28,712 nucleotides of DNA from PNKC01 sp039917655 (GTDB taxonomy: Bacteria; Chloroflexota; Dehalococcoidia; Tepidiformales; Tepidiformaceae), in assembly GCA_039917655.1 (NCBI GenBank), contig JBDSJC010000237.1:1-28712 (forward strand), read 5' to 3'. How positions within the stretch are numbered: position 1 is the first letter of the stretch; each line of letters begins with the position of its first letter. The notes below the pieces were generated by a model. That model made no database searches. It had not been told where the DNA came from and worked only from the letters and a program-made list of their open reading frames with translations. Below, one piece after another: positions 1-6,349 of the stretch. Made by a program: the position numbers and the translations under genes.

Positions 1-164
1 GTTACGCCAAGCCAGCCGAGGTTGACCAGAATCCACACCGCAAACCAGGCGACGTGGAGGTAGACGAAAAGCATGCTCCCAGAGAACCAGGTGATACCCT
101 CGTCGTCGGGATTTTTCTGGGCGCGACACTGCGCCGCTAACGAGACGACGATAGGAGACGTCAA
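1..164 (-). CDS. DUF1003-like membrane protein, 3' end beyond window
   Basis: Reading the minus strand inward from about 164 gives an open frame that runs off the left edge. It contains the stretch GSMLFVYLHVAWFAVW followed by ILVNLGWLGV. The order Gly-Ser, aromatic/hydrophobic, LHxxWFxxWI, then an LGW turn is typical of the first membrane helix of DUF1003 proteins, small integral membrane proteins of unknown function. The segment before it, PDDEGITWF, is polar and would lie in the cytoplasm. The start is uncertain: a TTG at 164 is the nearest codon, but the frame stays open upstream to about 296 and contains a GTG at 287. The C-terminal half, including the second helix, lies outside the window. 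The family call is from motif memory only. Confidence 0.55.
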   Translation of the reverse strand, partial: MTSPIVVSLAAQCRAQKNPDDEGITWFSGSMLFVYLHVAWFAVWILVNLGWLGV

Positions 165-272
165 TTGTTGCGAGTGATATGGCTCTTGGTCATGGCGTGG
201 CCGATGATTTCGCGGTGGTGGAAACGCCGCAGTGCGACTGCCCAGGGTTAACGCCGCGCCACGGCGAGTTGG

Positions 273-300
273 CTGACCATCCGGCACGCCGGATGGTCAG
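273..300. repeat. Perfect 13-bp inverted repeat (hairpin)
   Basis: CTGACCATCCGGC (273-285) and its exact reverse complement GCCGGATGGTCAG (288-300) are separated by two bases. It lies about 90 nt downstream of the histidine kinase stop at 390 and upstream of the DUF1003-like gene, both on the minus strand. No T-run follows on either strand, so it is not a canonical intrinsic terminator. It could be a T-less terminator, an mRNA 3'-end stabiliser or a dispersed palindromic element. The rest of 165-389 shows no convincing gene. Confidence 0.8.
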
Positions 301-389
301 CACTGCACAGGCGATCGTGGAGCGGGTTTCTTCCGGGACTCGGGGGCCTTGGCGCCGTACCTCAAGTCGGAAGCCGACGAGCGTTGGCG

Positions 390-2027
390 CTACTCCAATT
401 CGGTGTCTTTCACCGTTGCGAACTCCACGGGCATTCGCGGCACTGTGAAGGTCATCGTTGTGCCGTGGTTCTCGCGACTCGAGACCCGAATGGTCCCACC
501 ATGGGCTTGGACGATATTTCTCGCCACGAACAAGCCCACTCCGGTGCCCGGCGCGTGTCTTGGCGCGCTGGCGCCCCGGACGAAAGCGTCGAACATCGTG
601 AGTTGCTCCTCCGGGCTGACCCCGATGCCTTCGTCGGTCACGCACACCTGGAGGGATTCACCGATCTCCTCAGCACTGACGCTTATCTGACCGTTCGGCG
701 GCGAATACTTGGCAGCGTTGCTCAGCAGATTGGCGATCACCTCGACCAGCCGGGCTGGATCGCAGACGAAGTTCACCCGCCCGGGCCCATCGACCACGAT
801 GCGATGGGCCCGCAGGAACGGCCCAGATTCGACCTCTGCGACCGCCAGACCGATCAGTTCGGTCAGGTCAGCCATCGAGTAGTCGAGCGAGAGTCGCCCA
901 CGCTCGATCCGCAGGATGTCCAGAAACCCGTCAACGATGCTCGTCATCTTCTGCGCTGACCGCACGATATGACCGAGCGACTCGAAGATCAGCGCGTCTC
1001 CATCGGGGCTGGGTTTGTGCAACGCCTTTTGCAGCACGCCAGCGAATCCACTGATGATGTGAATGGGGTTGCGAAGTTCGTGTGCGGCGACCGAGAGAAA
1101 CTCCTCGCGCAAGTGCACCGCTGAGGAGAGGTCCTCGGCGCGTTCGGCGAGCTGCCCCCGGAGCGCCTCGCCGCTGAAGGCGATGGCGTATTGGTCGGCC
1201 ACTGTACGGATCAGGACGTAGTCTTCGCCATCGAGCCGTCGGGATCCTTCTGTCTCTACCCGCAACCAGCCCAGATCGATGTTTGCGTTTGCGCGAGAGT
1301 TCAGTGCGATGATCGAGACTCCACCAGGCTGGATGCCTGCGCCGGAACCAGGGGCTCGCAGATGCTCAAGGCGGACGTTCGTTCCGAATTGTCCGCTCAA
1401 CCCGAGCGCGATCGCGGGCAGACAGAGCTCGGCCTCCTCGGCCGACAGGAGACGTTCGGCAGTGGCGCGTAGAAGTTCGACGCGCGCTCCTCGGTCAGCT
1501 GCTTCGCGCAGCGCGTTCTGCACGTTGCGCAGGGCCTGATCCAGTTGCGACTGGGTGCGGTCTGCATCGACAACCATGGAGCTCGCCAAGGCGGCGTTCG
1601 CATCTGCAACGACGACACGCTGTTGGAAGGCTAAGGCCTGAAGCCACAGCGGGGCTAGCACGCTGATCTCGTCGATTGCAGATGGGCGGACTCTTCGGCC
1701 AAGCACCACGATCGTGCCTTGCGCTGGGTTGATGACGAAGGCGGGCGTCTCCTCATCGGCCGCAGGATATGGCAGCGCGGTCTCAAACCAGGCGCCTGGC
1801 TCGCTCGAAGGGAGATCGAACAGAGCGTGCCATCCTTCGGCTGTGGGCACCGTCGGTGGAAACCGGGGCGCCGGGAGCAGCACTCCGAGCTCCGCATCCC
1901 GGACGAACGCAAAAATGGCCTCCGCCCCGAGGGTCTCCCGAAGCTCAGCGATAGCCTCCGGCGCGTCCTCGATCGACGCACAACGGGGGAGAAGCGCATA
2001 CAAGGCTGAAGTAGCTCGAACGCTCAC
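390..2027 (-). CDS. Sensor histidine kinase, soluble (GAF-like input plus HisKA/HATPase)
   Basis: This is a 545-residue cytoplasmic sensor kinase. The C-terminal half carries all transmitter boxes: H-box with AAHELRNPI (phospho-acceptor His about 316), N-box NLLSNAAKY (about 433-441), G1 DEGIG (about 465) and G2 GTGVGL (about 494). The first 300 residues have no membrane segment. Residues about 185-290 look like a divergent GAF domain, and the extreme N-terminus may hold another sensory fold. The open frame extends further upstream, but the GTG at 2027 overlaps the FIST stop as GTGA, which indicates translational coupling and sets the start. The FIST-kinase pairing suggests FIST senses a ligand and the kinase relays it. 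No response regulator gene is adjacent, so the phosphoryl target is unknown. Confidence 0.92.
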   Translation of the reverse strand: MSVRATSALYALLPRCASIEDAPEAIAELRETLGAEAIFAFVRDAELGVLLPAPRFPPTVPTAEGWHALFDLPSSEPGAWFETALPYPAADEETPAFVINPAQGTIVVLGRRVRPSAIDEISVLAPLWLQALAFQQRVVVADANAALASSMVVDADRTQSQLDQALRNVQNALREAADRGARVELLRATAERLLSAEEAELCLPAIALGLSGQFGTNVRLEHLRAPGSGAGIQPGGVSIIALNSRANANIDLGWLRVETEGSRRLDGEDYVLIRTVADQYAIAFSGEALRGQLAERAEDLSSAVHLREEFLSVAAHELRNPIHIISGFAGVLQKALHKPSPDGDALIFESLGHIVRSAQKMTSIVDGFLDILRIERGRLSLDYSMADLTELIGLAVAEVESGPFLRAHRIVVDGPGRVNFVCDPARLVEVIANLLSNAAKYSPPNGQISVSAEEIGESLQVCVTDEGIGVSPEEQLTMFDAFVRGASAPRHAPGTGVGLFVARNIVQAHGGTIRVSSRENHGTTMTFTVPRMPVEFATVKDTELE

Positions 2028-3220
2028 GGGAACATGCAGACCACGGCTGTGCAATTGTGAAAGCCACTGAACTGACCGGCCGCGCGGGCAACCTGGCCGT
2101 GCGTGTTGAATCCCAGGAACGGGACTCCTCGCATGGCCTGGGAGAGTTCGGTGAGTTCTGCCTGGAACTCGTCCTCGCCCATCCGCAGGCGCGTTGCGAC
2201 ACAATCGAAGAAGAGCGCGAACTTGGGCTCGGCCCCGGCGAGTTGTTCCATTCCGGAGGCGGCGGCGTTTCGCGCGGCGGCCGCCGAGGAGGCGGAACTG
2301 GTGGACATGAAGCTCACCACGCTCGATTCGGGGATGCTGGCGGCCATCAGGAGCGAGCCGTCCGCCTGCAGGGCCAGCGGGACGCGGAGCTTAAAGCCAG
2401 CCGGCGTCTCGATGCCCAGGATGTTGTGGAGGAAGAAGGGAAGCGGGTCTGCGAGATCGAGCGACTGGCCGGTCGCAGTGGCGTGTGCCTCCACAGCGTC
2501 CCGTCCTGGAATTCCGTTCAGACTGTAGAGGACGTTGCCCTCGGAATGCGTCACTCGCATCCGCTCCGGCCGGGGTGTCCAACCGTGGCCCACACCGACG
2601 GCCAGTGGGACCTTCGAAACGATGCCCAGGACAACCGCCGCATCGCCCAGTACTTGCGAGCCCAGGAAAACGCAGGTCTTGTTGAACTGGCCGTCGTCGC
2701 CTGCGCCCCCGCCAACGAATTGATAGGCCCCGGCTGTGGCGGCCGTCAGTTCATCAAGGAAGGGCTCGGTATGGCCCGCAAGCGCATCGACGAACAGGAT
2801 GCCCGTGCGGAAGTGGTCGATTGGCGCCGGTTGGTCAGCAAGCGCCTCGGCCATCCGGCGCGCCGACCCCTGGTGATCCCCCGAGATGCCCTGAGCGAGG
2901 GCCGACTGGAACTGAAGATCCTCTGACCAGATAGCCACGCAGCACGCCAGCCCAGTCCCCTGCGTGGCCTGCGTAAACTCGCCGGCAGAGCTACAGCCTA
3001 CCAACTGGGCGGGCTGAACCAGACGGTTGAACTCGCGGAGCAAGGCCTCGGCGTCAAATCGCGGAGAAGCAAAGAGAATCACGGCGTGCGGCGGTTCGTC
3101 GTAGTACGCCCGCACCTGGTCTGCGAGGGCGGCGCCTGCCTGCTCCGATTGCTCTTCCCCGGTAGAAACGATTACGAACTTGAGCACGAACCCTCCGGAG
3201 CGAGACAGCGCCGTGAGCAT
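2024..3220 (-). CDS. FIST domain sensory protein (FIST N + FIST C)
   Basis: About 398 residues. The N-terminal part beginning KFVIVSTGEEQSEQAG, with AVILFASPRFDAEALLREF and LVGCSSAGEF, matches the FIST N domain. The part with HGWTPRPERMRVTHSEGN and the C-terminal GVPFLGFNTHGQVA matches FIST C. FIST domains are predicted small-ligand (possibly amino acid) sensors that occur with signal transduction modules. Here the stop overlaps the kinase GTG by four bases, so the two work as one unit. There are two plausible starts: ATG at 3220 and GTG at 3187, each preceded by GGAGG four bases upstream. The GTG would begin the protein right at the domain edge. A -10-like TATGCT (3241-3246, minus) sits upstream. 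No signal peptide or membrane helix is seen. Confidence 0.9.
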   Translation of the reverse strand: MLTALSRSGGFVLKFVIVSTGEEQSEQAGAALADQVRAYYDEPPHAVILFASPRFDAEALLREFNRLVQPAQLVGCSSAGEFTQATQGTGLACCVAIWSEDLQFQSALAQGISGDHQGSARRMAEALADQPAPIDHFRTGILFVDALAGHTEPFLDELTAATAGAYQFVGGGAGDDGQFNKTCVFLGSQVLGDAAVVLGIVSKVPLAVGVGHGWTPRPERMRVTHSEGNVLYSLNGIPGRDAVEAHATATGQSLDLADPLPFFLHNILGIETPAGFKLRVPLALQADGSLLMAASIPESSVVSFMSTSSASSAAAARNAAASGMEQLAGAEPKFALFFDCVATRLRMGEDEFQAELTELSQAMRGVPFLGFNTHGQVARAAGQFSGFHNCTAVVCMFP

Positions 3221-3395
3221 ACGGCCTCCGGCATATCGAAAGCATAAATCGAGGATTGGCCCGGACGGCGGAGCTGCCTGGATGAGGCAGCGCGGCCAGG
3301 TCAATCCTCGAGACCCACTGTCCCCTCGCACCATCTGGGAACGAAGGCGAAAGCACGCATTTGTTTTTATGGTGCGTCGGGTAAGGAGCGACTCT

Positions 3396-4136
3396 GTGTC
3401 ATCTGCCGAAAACCACTACGAGACGATCGTCGAAGGTGCGCTTGACTTCGCGATCATCTCGCTCGACCCGGATCGCAAGATCACAACCTGGAACCGCGGA
3501 GCTGAACGCATATTTGGTCGGTCGCGCGATGATGTACTTGGGCAGTCGGCGAGTCTGCTCTTCACCCCCGAGGACCAAGCAATAGGCGAAGACGACCGCG
3601 AGTTCACCATCGCGGCCACAGAGGGCAGGGCCGACGATGATCGTTGGCACGTGCGCGCGGACGGCAGCCGCCTGTGGGCCAGCGGGGTGCTGACCTCTCT
3701 GCGCGATGACAGAGGAGTGATCGAAGGCTTTGTGAAGGTGGTCCGGGAGAAGACCGAGGAACGACGGCTTCAGGAAAATCTTCGGATTTCTGAAGATCAG
3801 TTCAGTCGTTTGTTTCTCGGAAACCCGGCCGCCATCGTTGTAGAACGCCGCGACACTGAAGCGTTCGTCCTCGCGAACGAGGCCTTTTTTCAGCTAACGG
3901 GCTACTGGAGAGCCGAGACCATGGGTCGGCCCGGACGGGAGCTCAAGCTGTGGGCGGCCTCCGACCAACGAAGAAACGCCACGCGGTCACTTGAGACTAC
4001 AGGGCGCTCCGGCCCCGTCCGGCTTGATATCCGCGCGAAAGATGGAACCTTGCGTGAGTGCACCGCTACACTGGCGACCACAAGCCTGGCAGGCGACGAC
4101 GCCATTGTAATCACGTTTGTACCCGTTATTGCGTAA
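3396..4136 (+). CDS. PAS-PAS domain protein without an output domain
   Basis: 246 residues made of two PAS units and nothing else. The first has NHYETIVEGALDFAI, ITTWNRGAERIFGRSRDDV and a PAC tail WHVRADGSRLWASGV...GFVKVVREKTEERR. A short linker helix leads to the second, FSRLFLGNPAAIVV...LANEAFFQLTGYWRAET, which ends the protein. PAS domains bind small ligands or cofactors and mediate dimerisation. With no kinase, cyclase or HTH domain, this is either a stand-alone input protein for a neighbouring kinase or a decayed kinase. The GTG at 3396 is chosen because AAGGAG lies seven bases upstream; the longer frame to 3180 would run through the intergenic spacer. It diverges from the FIST-kinase pair and precedes the CHASE3 kinase by 279 bp. 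Confidence 0.85.
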   Translation: MSSAENHYETIVEGALDFAIISLDPDRKITTWNRGAERIFGRSRDDVLGQSASLLFTPEDQAIGEDDREFTIAATEGRADDDRWHVRADGSRLWASGVLTSLRDDRGVIEGFVKVVREKTEERRLQENLRISEDQFSRLFLGNPAAIVVERRDTEAFVLANEAFFQLTGYWRAETMGRPGRELKLWAASDQRRNATRSLETTGRSGPVRLDIRAKDGTLRECTATLATTSLAGDDAIVITFVPVIA

Positions 4137-4415
4137 CCCCCGTCCCCCGGAGCGTCTTGCCTGATGTGGCAGCGCGAATCTAGACAAAGCGAACGATGAA
4201 CCCGGGCCAGCCACCTCCGAGGAAAGGGGTGCGATCCCTTCTTGACTTGGACTGCTTGGGTTCTGGCATCTTTCTAATCTCCCACCCCGTCGGCCATTCC
4301 GTCATCTTGTCCGGTCTTGCAATGTACATGGCACAGGCGTCCGGAACCTTGTTGCGGTAAGGTTCCGGAAACCACGATAGAGAAGGCGGCACTGCGTCGC
4401 GGCGAGGATAAATAC
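4137..4415. other. Intergenic region between PAS protein and CHASE3 kinase
   Basis: 279 bp with no convincing gene on the plus strand. It holds a strong 11-bp inverted repeat (4340-4369, listed separately). A minus-strand open frame of 49 codons (4180-4329) begins ten bases beyond that repeat. Its codon use (AGA, AGG, AAG-rich) differs from the neighbours and it has no ribosome binding site, so I do not call it a gene. The region could carry the promoter of the kinase. Confidence 0.5.
4340..4369. repeat. 11-bp perfect inverted repeat upstream of CHASE3 kinase
   Basis: TCCGGAACCTT (4340-4350) and AAGGTTCCGGA (4359-4369) are exact reverse complements around an 8-base spacer GTTGCGGT. It ends 46 bases before the GTG start of the kinase. 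No T-run follows in either direction. It may be an operator for a dimeric regulator or an RNA hairpin in the kinase leader. Confidence 0.75.
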
Positions 4416-6161
4416 GTGCATTCGCCCCTTCCCCGCGCGCCGGGCCGCACCGTCCGCCTCCTGGTGACAGCGTCGCTGGTGCTGGCCACAGCCGCCGTGG
4501 TGGCAATGGCCTTCGCCGTCTACCGGAACCGTCAGTACACCAACGGAGCAGATGCGATCCAGGAGAGCAACACGGTCATCCTGAGTTCAGAACAGGTGGT
4601 CAAATTGCTCCTCGATGCTGAGACAGCCGAGCGGGGCTATTTCCTCACGGGAGACCCTGGCTATCTGAACCCCTACCTGGCCGCGTCGCCCCTGATCCTT
4701 ACCAGGATCGACGCCCTGCGATCGCTGAGGCCAGGAGATCCGCAGATCGATACGATGCGTGAACTCGCGGCACAGAAGCTCGGCGAGCTCCACTCCGCCA
4801 TCGAAACGTATCAAACCCAAGGTTCCACGGCAGCACTGGCAATCGTCGAAACGAACAAGGGCAGTGTGCTGATGGGTCAGGTCCGCGAAATCACCGCCTC
4901 GTTGCAAAGCACGGAGTCTCAGACGCTCACGGCGCGGTCCGCGGACGCAAGCTCCAAGGCGCGATACGCTCGCTTGATCGTCGGTAGTTTGGCGGCGCTG
5001 GTGCTTTTGTCAACTGTCTGCATTCTCGTCGTGCTGCTGCGCGCCTTCCGCGCCAGCGCGCTCGACGCGAAAGCCGTCCAGGATGATTCCGACGCGCGCT
5101 ATCACACCCTGAGCGAAGCACTCCCGCAGATTATCTGGACGGCAACAGCGGACGGTGCGCTCGACTACTTCAACGAGCGATGGTTTGCGTACAGCGGAAT
5201 GGACTACGCGGCTAGCGTTGGTTGGGGCTGGGGCTCGTCGGTCCATACTGACGACTTGGCGCTCTGCCTGGAGCGTTGGAACAACGCACTTTCGACAGGC
5301 GTCATCTACGAGACGGAGTTCCGGCTTCGACGCGCCGACGGCGAATACCTCTGGCACCTGGCCCGCGCCCTTCCTTTGCTTACGGCGAGGGGTCAGCGGA
5401 GTTGGTTCGGGACCTGCACGGACATCGACCAACAGAAGCGGACAGAGGCTCAGCTGATTGCAGCCAACCGGGTCAAGGATGACTTCCTTGGCATGGTGTC
5501 GCACGAACTGCGCACGCCTCTTGTCGTAATCGCCGGAAACGCGAACCTCCTGCGCGAACGGGAGCAAGAGTTGACCAGGGAAGATCGTCGCGCGGCCTAC
5601 GACGACGTCACGCGTGCCGCGAGGCGGTTGCAAGAGCGAGTGGAGAACATGCTCGTAGTCAGCCGGCACGAAAGTGAGAGGAGTGAAGAGCCCGAGCCCG
5701 TTCTCGTCCAACATGTGCTTAACGCAGTCGTCGCTGAGTGTCGGGCAAGCTACCCCGGGGGGGCGTTCAATGTCGTCGTCGATCGTGGGCTCCCGGCCGC
5801 TGCTGCCAACGCCGGACATGTCGAACAGGTCCTCCAAAATCTCCTTGGCAACGCTGAGAAGTATGGCGGCTCGGGACCGGTCGATGTTACTGCGGTCGCA
5901 GAGGGGGCTGAACTCCTCATCCGCGTTTCGGATCGCGGGCCGGGAATTCAGGACGAGGATCTGGAGAGGCTATTCGAGCCATTCTTCCGGGCCACCGCGA
6001 CCGCGAAGAGTGCCAGCGGCATTGGTCTCGGTCTCGCGGTTTGTCAGCGGCTCGTTGAGTTCCATGGTGGCCGCATTTGGGCTCAACGCCGGCCGGGTGG
6101 CGGCACAGAGTTTGGATTTACACTTCCGATCTACGAAGCCGGGCCGCCGGGCGAGAGTTGA
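4416..6161 (+). CDS. Membrane sensor histidine kinase, CHASE3-PAS-HisKA-HATPase
   Basis: 581 residues. TM helix 1 spans about 13-36. An extracytoplasmic CHASE3 domain follows, recognisable by LLDAETAERGYFLTGDPGYL. TM helix 2 is at about 186-208, then a cytoplasmic PAS domain (ALPQIIWTATADGALDYFNE, about 230-345). The transmitter has H-box FLGMVSHELRTPL (His about 363), N-box NLLGNAEKYGG, G1 DRGPGI, an F-box with LFEPFFR and G2 GIGLGL, all intact. The GTG at 4416 is chosen because GCGAGGA lies about seven bases upstream and this places TM1 at the N-terminus as expected; the longer frame to 4317 crosses the inverted repeat. The CHASE3 stimulus is unknown. No response regulator is encoded nearby. 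Confidence 0.92.
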   Translation: MHSPLPRAPGRTVRLLVTASLVLATAAVVAMAFAVYRNRQYTNGADAIQESNTVILSSEQVVKLLLDAETAERGYFLTGDPGYLNPYLAASPLILTRIDALRSLRPGDPQIDTMRELAAQKLGELHSAIETYQTQGSTAALAIVETNKGSVLMGQVREITASLQSTESQTLTARSADASSKARYARLIVGSLAALVLLSTVCILVVLLRAFRASALDAKAVQDDSDARYHTLSEALPQIIWTATADGALDYFNERWFAYSGMDYAASVGWGWGSSVHTDDLALCLERWNNALSTGVIYETEFRLRRADGEYLWHLARALPLLTARGQRSWFGTCTDIDQQKRTEAQLIAANRVKDDFLGMVSHELRTPLVVIAGNANLLREREQELTREDRRAAYDDVTRAARRLQERVENMLVVSRHESERSEEPEPVLVQHVLNAVVAECRASYPGGAFNVVVDRGLPAAAANAGHVEQVLQNLLGNAEKYGGSGPVDVTAVAEGAELLIRVSDRGPGIQDEDLERLFEPFFRATATAKSASGIGLGLAVCQRLVEFHGGRIWAQRRPGGGTEFGFTLPIYEAGPPGES

Positions 6162-6176
6162 AGCGGGCCTCGCCCG
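6148..6176 (+). terminator. Hairpin straddling the kinase stop codon
   Basis: CGGGCGAG (6148-6155) pairs exactly with CTCGCCCG (6169-6176) across a 13-base loop that contains the TGA stop of the CHASE3 kinase. No T-tract follows, so the terminator role is tentative. It may act with Rho or simply stabilise the 3' end. Confidence 0.35.
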
Positions 6177-6349
6177 ATGAGGCGGCCGGGGCGGCACCTC
6201 TCTGTTCTGGCCGCCGCGAGGACTGACGGGCTCAGGAGATTGATCAATCTGCCTACCTCCGACTGTCTACCTCCGCCAAAGTTCACCATGAGTGATCGGT
6301 GGTGAGTAGTGCCGCGGGATGGCCTTCGCCCGTCTGCGGGATGGGCGTC

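Noticed and set aside
4180..4329. 49-codon minus-strand ORF as a gene
   Set aside because: No ribosome binding site or leaderless -10, atypical codons, no recognisable motif; kept only as an observation.
5010..5837. 275-codon minus-strand frame opposite the CHASE3 kinase
   Set aside because: The plus strand carries intact PAS and kinase motifs over the same bases; the minus reading has no domain.
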